Shown in pieces: positions 1 through 12,972 of a stretch of 64,000 bases of DNA. Source of the stretch: Sesamum alatum (taxonomy: Eukaryota > Streptophyta > Magnoliopsida > Lamiales > Pedaliaceae); NCBI GenBank assembly GCA_034509735.1, contig JACGWO010000003.1, forward strand, positions 42,082,873 through 42,146,872, given 5' to 3'. Within the stretch, counting starts at the first letter, position 1, and the number at the start of each line of letters is the position of its first letter. The notes below the pieces were generated by a model that saw only the letters and a program-made list of their open reading frames with translations, was not told where the DNA came from and did no database searches. A program made the translations under genes and the position numbers.

Positions 1-774
1 ACTGTTGGGTTAGATGTAGTTGATCATTCTACAATGCATGCACCTCAACATTTATATCAAAATTGCTACGTGTCTCAACCGCCACAATAAAATAATTGGT
101 TTTAATCAGCTCCATACATGCCAAACCACACAATAACTTATTATACACTGGTTGATATTGAACATTGGCCTTGGAATTAATCTAAAACAAGATCACGTTT
201 CACCAATTCCATTTCCGTCGTTTGCTGCATATCGTGATTACGTGGAGTCCAATTCTACAATATCATCAAGTCAGTTGCATATTGATACCAATGATGATGA
301 TAATGAACAAAACGAGCCAACACAAAATGTAGGTAAGGAAATAAGAAGACTTCAGCACCAACGTCACCGGCACACTTGTGGGATGGTTAGTCATTTTTAA
401 CATCTGTAATTATCATAATTTTTATAATAGTTAATTGTATATTTTTAATATATCAATTCTTGAATTTATTAATAATTATAATCAATTAAAATTTTAATTT
501 ACAATTAATAATTAATTAATAATTATAAGGATTCATAAATAAAATTTTGAAGCCGGCGATGCTATCACCGACTTCTACATAAAATTTGAAAAAGTTAAAA
601 TAAAAATTGTCAATTGTCAATTGCATCGATGACTTGCCTTAAATATGTTATTACATATATAAAAACAATAAACACAATAAATTTATTCTTAAAATAAGTA
701 TTGTTTAAAAATTAAATGAATAAGTCAGTTTAAGCGCCAATGAGGATGCAACATCAGTTAGGAATTCTTTACCT
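1..774. other. AT-rich intergenic DNA with a possible transposon coding tail
   Basis: There is no convincing gene here. A short open frame at 152-400 (+) ends in a basic, Arg/His-rich tail (residues QRHRHTCG) that recalls the C-termini of plant mobile-domain transposon proteins. That resemblance is from memory and weak. The frame has no clear upstream exon and may be a decayed element tail. The rest is AT-rich, with a short imperfect palindrome around 551-575. Confidence 0.25.
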
Positions 775-1600
775 TTTTGTCCTTTATTTTTTCTTGCCCC
801 TCAAGTATTCTTAAATAATATTTTTATCCCCTAAACTAATAAATTTAACATTTACTCTCTTTAGTTAAATATTTGGACCATATTACCTTTACATTATATT
901 TTTTCTAAATATATATATTTAGTTCAAAGTGTTTTTACATCATTTTGCATTTTAAATTCAATTAAAATCTTCTTAATTGAAAAAAATATATTTTAATTAC
1001 AATAGATTAAAATATAATTAGTAAGTTAAGTAATTCAATTTTTATTATATTTTACATACTCAAAATTAAGCAATGAATGAGTATAATATATACGTTAATT
1101 TTTTTATAGGTTTTTATTAATTTGGTAATCAAAATTACCTATTTAGTTTTTAGATAAAAAAGAGTAATTAGATATCCGTCTTTTAAAATATAATTTCTTT
1201 GAAAAATACGACAAAGTATATTTATTCATTTTTTTTCTAAAAGTGTTTAACTTTGGATAAGACATTTATATTGTCAATTTTTTTTAAAAAGTATATATTA
1301 GTTTATGGTATATTACATTTGTTGGTAAATATTATATATATTGATTTATTACTTTACTTTTAATTTTAATTCTATATTTATTAAAAAAAATTTAATTACA
1401 AAATAATTTGGTGATAATTTAATGTGAAAAGTAAAAAAATGTATTGAGAATAATATAATTATTCAAGATACACGAAGCAATTTTATACGGTCAAATAATT
1501 TAAGAGGATAAATGTTATATTTATTAATTTGGGGGGGGGGGGGGGTAAATACTAACTCAAGAATAAGTGAGGGGTGCAAAATGTGTTTAAACCTTTTCAT
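775..1600. mobile_element. MITE-like element with long imperfect terminal inverted repeats
   Basis: The stretch around 775-900 reappears reverse-complemented around 1475-1600. The shared blocks include GCCCCTCAAGTATTCTT on the left against the complement of AAGAATAAGTGAGGGG on the right, followed by a matching run about TAATAAATTTAACATTTA. A long G tract lies at 1531-1545. There is no coding capacity. I could not fix a target-site duplication, so the ends are approximate and the superfamily (probably Mutator-like) is inferred. Confidence 0.55.
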
Positions 1601-2436
1601 TATGTTTGTTTTTATTTTCGCCCATCTCGAAGATGAGCATAAACATAATTAATGTTTGCGCTTGGTCCAAGATACCTTAACTGGGTGTATTTAGCTCATT
1701 GTGATATGTTTTCCAAGCAAAATAATATATACATATATATATATACACAATTATAAATACATGTAAAAAATACGCAATTTGACAATAAACAGCAAATTTC
1801 GTCTCTCAAAAAACAAAACTAGAAACATATATATATATGTATATATTCAATTATTATATACATACAAAAGAAACATAATTTAATAATAAATAATGAATTT
1901 TATCTTACAAAAAACGAAACCAAACATATAATACCTATTTTAGATCATTTTAAATTATCTTAAAAAGTAAATTCAAATAATACAATATTTCTAAAACATA
2001 CTTAATTTTTTCTTTCACTCCATTTCGAAAAAATAAAACATTCAAAAAAATAAAAACAAACGTAGGTATTTTTTCAACAAACGGTCTGGGCGATGAGAGG
2101 ACGAGGTGGAAGAGGAGTACGTATTCTAGTGGTGTTACTGTTGAAAGGAGATGGAATTGAGTGAAGATGAAGAGAGATGGGAACGTTTTTCTCACTTTTT
2201 CAGATAAGAAATGCCTTTTATTCAGGCTGCCGAGAATGAGATTTTTCTCAGAAGCAAGCGCTAATGTTTTGGCTTGTTTGTTAAACTTAAAGTTGGATGA
2301 ATTTTGCTCTTCCTGTTTGAGTTTTTGCCCCAGAGAAAGTGGACTTTCTGTCTTTGAACAAAGATTTTATCAAGAATTTTCTTTTTTTGTTTCTTTGTTT
2401 GAGATATTGGCATACGATGGTCTGGACTCTGGAGAG
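1601..2436. other. Intergenic DNA, left part of a possible gene remnant
   Basis: AT-rich to about 2090. From 2090 to 2436 base composition becomes gene-like, with an open frame at 2161-2475 (+) of 104 residues that continues into the hAT insertion. I do not recognise the protein. It may be one end of the transcribed sequence that resumes at 3265. Confidence 0.3.
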
Positions 2437-2832
2437 CAATGTTTTGAAAATCGGATTGGAGATCGAACCGGATAAATTATTGGGTCATTGGTCCGACCGG
2501 TTGAACCAGAGTAAAAAAACCGGTAGACTCGGACTATACTATATATATATGTATATATAGCATATTAATACATATTATATTTTAGTTTACTAAGGTAAAA
2601 AAACAAATACATTTAAATAAAAAATTAAAAAAATTCAAAATAAATTTCATTCAATTAAACAATACTAATAATTAAAAAACAATTTAACAAGTAACACCAA
2701 AAAATATATCAAATAATTTATAGAATTAATATAATTATAAAATATATAATTTATTTTTCGTATTTCATAAAAAATAAATGAAAAATTAAACTATATTAAA
2801 AATTAATGAATAATATTACTAAAATAAAAAAA

Positions 2833-2864
<32 letters not shown>

Positions 2865-3256
2865 CAATCTCACCTACCCTTTTTCCTTTTTCACTTTCCC
2901 ATCTACCCCCTTTCCTTCTTCCCCCCTCCCCTTTCCCGTTTTCTCTTACCCCCCCCCCCCCTTCACTTCCTCTTCCCCTTTCCTTCTCTTCCCATTTCCT
3001 TCTTCTCCTCCCACCAACCCCTTTTCTTCTTTTTAGTTTTCCTCCACCCCCACCTCAGACGAGCCGACGCCGGAATTTGCCCACCAGCTCCACTGCAACG
3101 CCACTTTTCTTCTTCTCTATCTTTCTTTTTTTTTTTTTAAAATGAAAACCGAGTTAACCGGTTTTTACCGGTTTTTCCGGGTTTGACCACCCCGGCTCTT
3201 ACACCCATGCCCGGACCGGTCGAACCTGCCGGTCCGATCCGGGTTTAAAAACATAG
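2437..3256. mobile_element. hAT-type non-autonomous element (MITE)
   Basis: An 820-bp insertion is bounded by a perfect 8-bp target duplication, CTGGAGAG, at 2429-2436 and 3257-3264. The terminal inverted repeats read CAATGTTTTGAAAATCGG on the left and CTATGTTTTTAAACCCGG on the right (complement), followed by repeated ACCGG/CCGGTT motifs in both arms. An 8-bp duplication with CA-starting termini is typical of hAT elements. The interior is AT-rich with a TA microsatellite and a pyrimidine-rich stretch at 2870-3030; the 76-residue frame there is low complexity and not a gene. Confidence 0.87.
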
Positions 3257-3264
3257 CTGGAGAG

Positions 3265-4626
3265 TGGAGCAGTGTGTGTACTGTTGTTCTTGCATGGCAA
3301 GCCAAATACTTGAAGAACCATAGCTTTGTCTGAGTCTGGACCTTCACACCATCAATATCACCGTATTCCATATTCACTGCTAGTTTCATGTAAGCCAAAT
3401 ATTTCATTTTTCTCCACATCTTTTTTATTTTGGGGTGTTTTCATTGTTTTGTCTGAAGATTTGGTTCTTGATTTCTGACATGGGTTTTTCTTTTTTTCCG
3501 ATTGTCTTGTTATCAAGAAGGAACTGCTTTTGATTTTGGACAGCTGAAAGAGGCTATATTTGTGCAAGGACTGAAGATGAGTACAATGATTAGACAAAAC
3601 AAAGGATATGAATGGCATGGAGGTTTCAAATAAGGAAAAAATCAGACTTGCTTTCATAATTTGTACCTACTCCATAACTGCTAAGGAAAAAGGAAAACAA
3701 ACCATAGAAAAAGGTAATAATGTGTCTGAATTTTGAAACAATATATCTGCAAATCTATTCTCAAGTCTTTGTATTTATTTTCTCTCTCTCTCTCTCTCTC
3801 TTTGTGCTTAAAGATATGGCTTTATGATTTTGTGCAGCTTTATACGGCCTGCAGCAGCAACGCTGGAAATGTGAGATTCCAGCAACACACCCTCAACCAA
3901 GAGTACTCACTGTTTCCCTTTTAAACTTATCCTTTCTTTGACCATTTCTATTTATCATCAATCAACCCTTTCTTCCTGTATATCTCTAGTAGAGTAAAAA
4001 AGCTCTCATGGGTAAATATATTTTCCCAATGTTGACCAATTCCCAACTTATGCAGGGCTCGTCTTTTGGATGCAATCTCATTCTCCCCACTTTGTCATTG
4101 GAGCTCTCCATTCTTCAAGCGGCGGCGCTACCAGTCATCGTCGAGCATTAGTAGCGGAGGTTCAGACGATGAAGATCGGTTTTTGTGGCAGTTGAATGAG
4201 GCGGGCTCGCAAGGCAATATCCGCATCAGGTGGAAATGCTTGCAGCCTATGATGGTCGATACAACTCTCCGTTGCTTCATGCTCATCTTTTCAGGTAAGT
4301 TCTGCTGCTGAATATTATGACTGAGCTTTCAGCTTATATTTTAAGTGATTTTGGAGCTTTCTTCAATTCTTGATGTTTTTCTTTTTTTTTTTCTGCAGTG
4401 ATGAAAAGCCATTTGACTGACTTATTTTCTTGGAGTGGTTCTTGGTCATTAATACTGGGAGGGAAGCCCAAGAACAGGTGTGTTTCACACAGTACTCAAC
4501 CAGCTCTGTTTTCTTTTCTTCTTCATCCATCTCTCATAATTCTCTTCTTTTGCGGCAGTTGAAGCAGCCGGACGCCACCCAATATGCGTATCAGCTGGAA
4601 TTGGAAATGCACAGCTTCGGGTGTTA

Positions 4627-4660
<34 letters not shown>

Positions 4661-4682
4661 TTATTTGCCTGCAGTTTTAACT
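3265..4682 (+). other. Unrecognised transcribed-looking sequence, possible spliced gene remnant
   Basis: Composition is gene-like and several splice-like borders can be seen: a TGCAG acceptor near 4055, a GTAAGT-type donor near 4294 and a CTGCAG acceptor near 4399. The 4066-4311 frame contains a Ser-rich, acidic segment (SSSSISSGGSDDED). A different frame across the same join also stays open. No domain is recognised and no single continuous reading was obtained. With the hAT insertion just upstream this could be a broken gene or a non-coding transcript. (CT)n and (GT)n runs lie at 3780-3801 and 4627-4660. Confidence 0.25.
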
Positions 4683-5639
4683 GATGGGGATTAATTCATA
4701 ATTTGAGTCTGCTTACACCTTTTGAAATTTGAATGCTTATTTGATGCAAAATCATATTTTTTATGCGCTTACACTTTTGTTAGATGATCTGATAATTTCT
4801 TATGAAACTGGTCATGTGGCCTTTTCTATTTTGCTTTCGACTAAAATATCTGAATCGATTTTTCATGATATATTGTATGAATAAATATAATGTTTAAAGA
4901 CATTAAATTTAGATAGTCGTGTTATAAAAATTTCAAACTTCATTGAATGAGTTAATTAGTTTGACTTTTAGAATTCCTAAATATTTATAATTAGCTTTCA
5001 TATCGTATTTGTTGGTATATATGTATATAGACCCAACCCAACAGAGTATGTGAATTGAATAATTGTAAGAAAAATATCCATCTCCCTACCCCTCCCTCCT
5101 CAATCCTCCGACCTCCGCCTCTGCTTTATAAATTTCAAATTTAATCCTTTGAACATTGAATCTCTTAGTTGATCAAGATAGGACGGTTTTTAATAAGGGT
5201 AAAAATATCATTTTGTAATTAAAAAAGTAAAAATAAAATGAAGATAACATGTCCAATACATGAAAAATTGTTTTATTTTAAAAATATGAGAACATAATCC
5301 GGTAATGTTTCAAAATAGAACAATGAATGATGATCATCCGGACACACTCTTCAGAAAATGCTACTGGAAGTACTCTCTATTTGATGGAGATCTTTGACAT
5401 TTATTTATGACCTTTTTGTATCACTTTGATGGTATCCATCTACATTTTAATTAAAACAGAATGAAAAAGACAAACATATAGAACTTGAAATTGAAAATTA
5501 TAAAACTATATAGTCCAACATTTTTCTGGACTTGGATTAAGAAAAGTGCAACATCTTATAAGAATTTTACAAGTGAATTTTAGTGTTAATATTTATCGAA
5601 ATAATTAGTAAATAATTCATGCTCATTCAAAAGCATGTA

Positions 5640-5930
5640 GTGTGTCGATCACTATCCTAAAAGATGGTCGATTATCAGGTATTATATCAATACATTTAAG
5701 CATCAAATGAAAGATGTTGTTGGCAACTTACCCTTCAAATCCACTTCCTAATAACCTAAGGCAAATCAAGTTGTCCATGCTCTCGTTTCTAAGCCGATCC
5801 TGAAGAACTTTCCTGAGATTCATTAGTACGCTATTATTCGAATTCGTGAGTGCTTGAGTAGTTATCAACTTGATCAGAAATTACCCAAATTTATATACGT
5901 CACTTGATGGCCACAGTTTACCTAAAAACA
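5640..5930 (-). pseudogene. Receptor-like kinase C-lobe fragment, left arm copy
   Basis: Read on the minus strand, this is the reverse-complement partner of 8105-8392. It encodes a kinase C-lobe tail: an SSDVYKFG-like segment (the conserved region with the kinase-fold D), then a helix containing LRNE and DNLI, then a KCIDIIPDNRPS block matching the invariant Arg of subdomain XI. At least two in-frame stops interrupt it (after KFG and after SGFEG), so it is not a functional kinase. The left copy keeps some family consensus residues that the right copy lost, and the reverse is also true. Confidence 0.7.
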
Positions 5931-6381
5931 CATAAAAAGAAAAAAGAAAGAACACCTTTACGATGAGATAGTAAATATTTAATTATTTACTTTTTTGCAT
6001 TATGTGTATTAAGATATTAGTTAATAGTATATCAGTTTAATATTTTCATGAATTTCATGTAATACTTTTATCTTTAAACTACTTTATAATGTTCAATATA
6101 TGTATCCTTCATTGAATATATAATTATAGATTTTTATTAAGTTAAGTATATAAATTCTTAAAAGAAATTAAAATAAGTATATATCAAAAGATGTAGAAGC
6201 TAATTATGAAAACTTCGTAAGTTTAGAAATGAATTTAAAAAATTTATTTATAAGATTATCTATATTCCATGTCTTCAATTAATATACTTTATTTCAATGT
6301 ATGTCTATTTTAAGTCTTATAAAGATATAAAGATATTTTGGTCAAATTAAAAATTATTTTTTTTAAACCTATTCATACTTT

Positions 6382-6475
6382 TATTACAGTATAGATATAG
6401 AATAGATATAGATAGATAGATAGTATAGATATAGATTGATAGATAGATAGTATAGATATAGATAGATAGATATAG
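6382..6475. repeat. TAGA/TATAGA microsatellite
   Basis: Tandem TAGA with interspersed TATAGATA units. It lies in the left arm of the long inverted repeat only and is absent from the matching part of the right arm. Confidence 0.9.
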
Positions 6476-8104
6476 AATAAAATAGAAAAAGGAAGAAACT
6501 TTAAATCACATATTTTGGGTGGTGGGAGTCTTATATATGGAGAGGTTCATGTTGTCGCGGTCGTTGATCCTGAAGAGCTACTGCTCTAAAATCGCAAAGA
6601 AGTATTTTTCCATTCTACAAAAATACATTACAGGTTTTTATGTTAAGTGTCAAACATTGAGTTAAGTTATTCATATAATTAAATATTTGCAACAAAGTCT
6701 TAAAAAGAAAAAAAGAAATAGAAATCACCTCTCTTAAAAAGTTTTCGGGTTTGAAATTCCCGAATACGTATGGATAACTTGGTTTAAAATGAAACACATA
6801 TAAAATGTATGATACTTGAATGAGAATATCGAACGTCTCCTTCCACAATAAATTTGGAACTGTAATATCAAAATAAATGTTTATTGTACATTAGTTATAA
6901 ATGAATATACAATTTTTCATTATTTAACATTGATTTTGTTTTATTATAAATGAAAGGAATAATTGTCATTTTCATTTTTAAGTTTCAAATGTTAAATCCA
7001 TCTTTCTTTAGAGTTCAACATAAAAAAGTTATAGTCTGAATTAAAATATAATTACTTTTCATTTCATTTAAAATGGAAATGACAAGTATTTTTATTTTTT
7101 TTTTCATTCATAGTAAAACAAATCAATGATGAATCATGAAAAGTTGGACGTTCATTTATAACTAGTGTGCAATAAATATTTATTCTGATGTTGCAGTTTC
7201 AAATTTATTGTGGAATGAGACACTCGATATTCTCATTCAAGTGCTATACGTTTTGTATGTGCTTCGTTCTAAGCCAAGTTATCTATACGTGTAGGGGGAT
7301 TTCAAACCCGAAAACTTTTTTAGAGAGGCGGTTGCTTTTTCTTTTTTTCTTTTTAAAATTTTGTTGCAAATATTTAATTATATGATTAACTTAACTCAAT
7401 GTTTTACATTTAACATGAAGAATCGGTAATGTATTTTTATAGAATGAAAGAATACTTCTGTGCGATTTTGGACCAGTAGCTCTTAGAGGATCAACGTCGA
7501 TAACATGGACGTCTCTATATGTAGACCCCACCAACCAATGTATTTGATTTAAAATTTCTTCCTTTATCTATTCTATCCCTATATATTATTATAAAAGTAT
7601 GAATAGGTTCAGATATTTCTTTCATGTTTTGATTTGACCAAAATATCTTTATAATTATGTTAGTTTTGTGGTATTTATGTAAAATTAATATACATACATT
7701 GAATTAATAAAATATATTAATTTAAGACATTGAATATAGATAATCTTGTAAATAAATTTTTAAATTCATTTGTAGACTTACGAGGTTTCTATAATTAGTT
7801 TATAAATCTCTTGATATGTACTTATTTTAATTTTTTTTAAAAATATATATATATATATATAACTTAATCACAATTTATAATTATATTTTCTATGAAGTAT
7901 ATATATATATATATTCAACATTATAAAGTACATATTTCTTAAAGATAAAGATATCTAAATGAAAGCCATGAAATATTAAATTAGTATACTATAATGTAAT
8001 ATCTTGATATAAATAATGAAAAGATGTAATTAATTACATTATTAGTATTTCATTTTAAGGGTGTTCTTGTCGTTTTCTTTTTATGTCTTTTTAGGTGTAT
8101 TGTG

Positions 8105-8392
8105 TCCATCAAGTGACGTATTTAAATTTAGGCAATTTATGGTGAAGTTGATAATTCCTAAGCACTCACGAACTTGGATAATAGAATGATAATGAATTTT
8201 AGGGAAGTTTTTCGCGATCAGCTTAGAAACGAGGGCATAGACAACTTGATTCGTCCTAGGTTATTAAGAAGTGGATTTAAAGAGGAAGTTGCCACCAACA
8301 TCTTTGATTTGGTGATTAAATGTATTGATATAATACTTAATAATCGCCCATCTTCTAGAATATTAACTGACACACTACGTGCTTTTGAATGA
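8105..8392 (+). pseudogene. Receptor-like kinase C-lobe fragment, right arm copy
   Basis: An open frame from 8174 to 8392 (72 residues), with kinase-like coding just upstream in another frame (SSDVFKF). The visible family features are a PRLLRSGFKEEVA segment, a KCID motif where most plant RLKs have KCT or LCT, and NNRPSSRILTDTL, which matches the conserved NRPS-M-V-L tail of plant receptor-like and cytoplasmic kinases. All N-lobe and catalytic-loop parts are missing, so it cannot be catalytic. It may be expressed only as part of a hairpin transcript. The kinase subfamily cannot be decided from this tail. Confidence 0.7.
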
Positions 8393-8860
8393 ACATGAAT
8401 TATTTAGTAATTTTTCAAAAATATTAACTCTGGAATTCACTAGTAAAGTTGTTATAAGATGTTACATTTTTATTAATTCAAGTCTTGAAAAATGTTGGAC
8501 TACCTAGTCAGTTTTATAATTTTCAATATCAAGTTTTATATGTTTGTCTTTTCTTTTGTTTTAAGTGAGATGCAGGTGGATATCATCAAATTGATGTAAA
8601 AAAATCATAAATAATAGTGAGTACTTATAGTAGCTTCTTCTGAAGAGTGTGTCCGAATGGTTATTATTCGTTGAGAACATAACAATGAAGAATAGTCTAT
8701 TCTAATAAAATACACGAGGTTGAAAAGTAATTTGCCCCTTGTGATATAAAAAACCCTTGTAAACAAAAATTACATGATTATGTCCCCAAATTTTTTTAAA
8801 TAACACAACTTTTCGTGCATTGGATGTGTATCTCTGTTTTGACTTGATCGTCGCAGTGCT

Positions 8861-10540
8861 AATGTATTTTTTACAAATCTCTATTCTTAGGCTTGAAAGA
8901 ATCTAGGCTCAAAGACTCGAGTTGGACTTATGTTTGCTTGCATCGAGTGGTACCGTTTGTGGAAACACAAAACTAAAACGTGAGAATTATAGACGCATCC
9001 GGTAGTAGTGTGGTTGAAAAGCATTTTCAATTATATTTATTTGCATTTTCAGTTACATTTTTTGTTTGCATTCATAAAGTACAAAAGACCTGTGTATCAC
9101 ACCGTTGCCTATAAGAAAGTTTTTTGTTGCATTTTTAAAAACAAAAAAAAAATATTTTAGTATCTTTTTTTTTTGCACATAGGTGTTTTTACACATTTTC
9201 TACATCACATCGGGGCACTTGCATTTTTCCCGAATGTATTAAAAAGTTTCTACAATTAAGCTAGTGATTTCTGTACCAGTGTTTGTCTGTTAACCAGAGT
9301 ATTTATTAATGCCTTTTGATTAATATAAAATTTATAAACTTATGATTTTTGTACGTGCTTTACACTCTAATATTATTTGATAATATATTATAATGCAAGT
9401 CAATACCAATTAAAATTTAAAATGACTTTATTATACTTTACACTATCATTGTACTTTATATTAATCCAATACCAAATAATAATATTAAAAACACAAACAT
9501 TTCTTAGAACATAAGCTTTGTTAGAGAAAGTGAATAATAATTTTGTCACCATTATTATATCTAGTCCACCATTTTGATTAATCTGAAGATAGTCGTCGTT
9601 AGTCAATCAATAAAGTCAGAGTTGCATACCAAAACTCAATGTACATAACAGACAAAAAGTAGTTTCTCAACTCATTTTAAATTTTCAAGACGTGCAAATA
9701 TAATCATAAAATCCAAATCAATAAAACTTAAAAAAAAAAGAAGAAGTATACAATATTAAATGTTGATCATCTTCACCAAAGTATTATACATACCTTAAAA
9801 GTTATTATATAATCACCATCGTTTTTTTTTTTTACGACCTTTCACCAACCACTTATATTGTAATTAAATCAAACCCAACAAGAAAAATTTATGCAATAAA
9901 AGAAATATGTGCTTAAAATCTAGATGTCGATAAACCATCCATATCGTCAAAAACCAACACAATTTAGGTTAGCAACTAAATATGCCTTTGTTTTGTCAAG
10001 TTGCTTGGGTGTCTCCTCTGCCTAGCCTTTGGTCTGCTGGATTTGTACTCCTCATTCTTTGCTCATTCAACTTGGTGTGAATCCTTTATTGCACGACGTA
10101 GGTTGTGAGTAGTACTCCTTATTTATATACTTTTTGATGAATTTTATGAAGGAGTAGTACTCATTATTTATGGTTTTACTCGACCATTTAGGGAGCTAGG
10201 ACTCTCCATTGTAATGTTTTGACCTCTCTTTTGATTAAATACAGAATGGACAGGGACCTCGAGAAGTTTCTCCCCACCTCCAGGTGGTTTAATTGATAAA
10301 AAAAAAACAAAAACAACACAAATATTCATTATAATGATTCAAGGATTTGCATTATTCAAAGATCTCATCATTTGTGAAGGGGTTGCCTGTAAGTATTTCA
10401 AAAGACATACAGAAAGGAGATAAGAGTTTCAACTTTGCAAAATTATTTAAGTTTTGGTCATAGCAAAACAGTTTTTTTCAGCATGCAACAGAAGTTACCT
10501 ACAGAGGTCTTTTCCTCTACTAGAGATATATAGTTTTTGT
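8861..10540. other. AT-rich intergenic DNA, no gene seen
   Basis: No supported coding sequence. The block at about 10180-10310, ending in an A-rich run after TTGATTAAATACAGAATGG, resembles the 3' tail of a plant LINE. That is a weak call made without an open frame. Confidence 0.3.
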
Positions 10541-11347
10541 GCAGCTCGTTTGGTTCGTATGATTAGACATGATAATTATTTATCATGCCTAATAGCATGT
10601 TTGGTTAGCATCATTAGAATTTGATATTAATATTGGGCCCGACTTTATTTATTATAATTTATGGCATGATGGATCCCACCTATGAGGTGGGATACACAAT
10701 CCCACAAATTTATTATTTTTCTTCCACATTTACCCTTCCCCTCTCTCTCTTTCCACCTCCGCCCTCTTCTCCCTTTTTCTCTCCATCTATTTCTTCTCTC
10801 CATAAACAACAACTAGACTTTTGACTTTTTTAACTTTGTATTTTTTGTTACTTGAATTATATGCATAATTAAAAAAATGTATTCAAATTATAATAATAAA
10901 ATATCATAACAAATTTGTTTATTTTTTGGACTTTGGAAAACTATTTGAGTTTTAATTAGTTACGAAATTGAATGAGGATTTTGAACATCTACTTCATATA
11001 AACATAGAAAAAAACAAAGAAAATATTCCATAAACTCATTTTATTGTAAGTGATTGTATTTCAATAAACAATTTAGAGGTTTTTTTATTTTTTATTTTTA
11101 TAATCATTCACAAGCTACAATAAAAAAATATAAATAATTTAAAAGATGATACCTTTAATGTCTTTTTATATTTAATCGTACTATATAATCCCTTCAACCA
11201 AACACTATATTATATTATCACATGGGATTTCCTACATACAATATCTCAAATGAAACAACATATAATGTAAGATCGGATTAATTATCATTCATTTTCTCAT
11301 CCCACTCAGTGCGATCACGCTTAACCATGAACAAAACGAGCCCCATA
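10541..11347. mobile_element. MITE with GCTCGTTTGGTTC-type termini
   Basis: The left end reads GCAGCTCGTTTGGTTCGT and the right end, complemented, GGGGCTCGTTTTGTTCAT. Further inverted pairing continues inward (TGATAATTATTTATC against ATGATAATTAATCC). About 800 bp, no transposase. This type of end is common in plant PIF/Harbinger and hAT MITEs. The target duplication is not clear, so the superfamily is left open. Confidence 0.6.
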
Positions 11348-12698
11348 TATATATATATATTTGTTTGGATAAAGGTCTTACATGAATTTGGATTATATAA
11401 TAACTTAAATTAAATTATTCACAAAAATTATGAAAAAAAAATAGTAAACTGTTTATTAAGCTTATGTTCAGATTAGATATTATATAATATAAATAAAACT
11501 ATCATCTTATTATTATATAAAATCAAGCTATGGTATATTGATTGAATGAATTTCTTATATATTAATGTAGATATTTTGTATAATAACTTGATAGAATATT
11601 ATATGACAGATAATAACTCACGCAACGGGATACCAATTGAGTCACAAGCCACCATCATTTAACGTCGTCTGTGGAAATGAGTTCATGTGCCCATTCTAAG
11701 CCCCTTATCTGAGTGGCTAATGATGTAGGCAAACGTTCCAACATAGATTGCAAACGAGAAGTTTGAGTGGCTAATAAGCTCCAAGGTCTCTTTTCCCCAG
11801 CGATCATGCCTTTTGAGGACAGAATCATGAAGCTGATATGAAGATAGAGCAGATAATACCTCGTGCAATGAGGCATTGGTCAAGTCGCGAGCTGCATTAG
11901 ATACTACTGAACTTTGTTTATTTTAAATCATGTTTCGTCTTCCGTCACATTTAAAATATTTTCATAAATAAAATACATGATATTGTTTTATATACATAAT
12001 GTATATATATTGATTATAATAAAAGATACGATAAAATTTGAAATATAAAATCCAATTGGATGTGAAACCTTTGAAATATTTTTGAAAAGTCATATACCCT
12101 CATTTGAAGTTACATCTTTAATGTCCCCCAAAAATTAGTCCATATCACTTTAGCTCCAAAAACTCAGTTTTATTGTGGAAATTAATCATTTAAGAAAGTA
12201 CTTTGTCTCCACTAATTCCCGAATTTAAATCAATAATTCTCACATTATTTTCAGTTCGAATTCCTAACTTTAGAAGTGTAATATAAAAATATAAGAAAAT
12301 CATACAAGTTAGGATGAGAATTTGGGCTCTTTGTATATACTGTAATTCTTTATTGAAATAACAAAATTATTGCTTTTGTTATAGAGCTATATAAGCCTTT
12401 TTTTATAGGATAATAATGATAATAATAGTCAAGACAATAATAACAATTTATTGATATTTTTTATAGAATATTTGTTACAATTTATTTTCATAATCATCTT
12501 ATTTTATTTTAAATATATATTTGTTTAATATTTATATAGTATTATTACTATCAGATTCTTATATAATTTAAGGACTTTTACAATCTTATTGATATAAAAG
12601 AAAAATGATAAGTTTTTTATACTTATTTGTATTCTTCTATCATAAATATATAACTATGTTAAATGTTTTTTTTATACATTGTAATTGTTATCTCATAT
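11348..12698. other. Intergenic DNA with a possible decayed retroelement piece
   Basis: The segment 11655-11890 is more GC-rich than its surroundings and open in two minus-strand frames (73 and 66 residues) with no domain I can name. It might be a gag-like fragment or an old host-gene piece. The rest is AT-rich with no signal. Confidence 0.25.
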
Positions 12699-12972
12699 CA
12701 CTGCAAAAAATAAACTTTTTGCTATTCTATAAATGACCATATCTTAAAAATCATGGTAAATCAATATTGTTAACCACAATCAAACAAAATCAATGTGAAA
12801 ATTTAAATTTTACCGTGGTTAATCAATGTATGTCATGGTTTTAGGCTTTTAGACATGGGTAATGTTTTCACCTCACTTGCAGAAATAACGGTTAATAATC
12901 GTTGTAGAGCTGTGGTTAATTTATATTCACCGTAGTAATTAATCGTAGTGAAAAATTATATTTCTTTGAGTG
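12699..12972. mobile_element. CACTA-type MITE
   Basis: The left end reads CACTGCAAAAAATAAACTTT and the right end, complemented, CACTCAAAGAAATATAATTT. The interior contains the paired ATGGTTAA/TTAACCA-like motifs also seen in the elements at 30938 and 54693. The flanking 3-mers (TAT and TTT) differ at one position, so the duplication is imperfect. Confidence 0.6.

Larger units (their letters stand above)
5160..8860. mobile_element. 3.7-kb long inverted repeat (foldback element) with arms of about 1.8 kb
   Basis: The sequence from about 5235 to 7010 reappears, reverse-complemented and at roughly 80-85% identity by eye, from about 7050 to 8826. The axis is near 7030 and the spacer under 100 bp. 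Checkpoints include the block around 5335-5370 (GGACACACTCTTCAG) against 8637-8655, the block at 6540-6620 against 7430-7520, and 6730-6860 against 7190-7330. Each arm carries the same receptor-kinase fragment plus a second short frame. The left arm holds a TAGA microsatellite and the right arm a short insert near 8705-8775, so the arms have diverged independently. I found no clear target duplication. It could be a transposon with very long inverted repeats or a local inverted duplication. Confidence 0.85.

Noticed and set aside
2806..3036. Open frame rich in Pro, Phe and Ser
   Set aside because: Pyrimidine-rich low-complexity stretch inside the hAT MITE; no domain and no codon bias.
6382..6475. 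CRISPR-like direct repeats
   Set aside because: It is a tetranucleotide microsatellite in a plant genome, without unique spacers.
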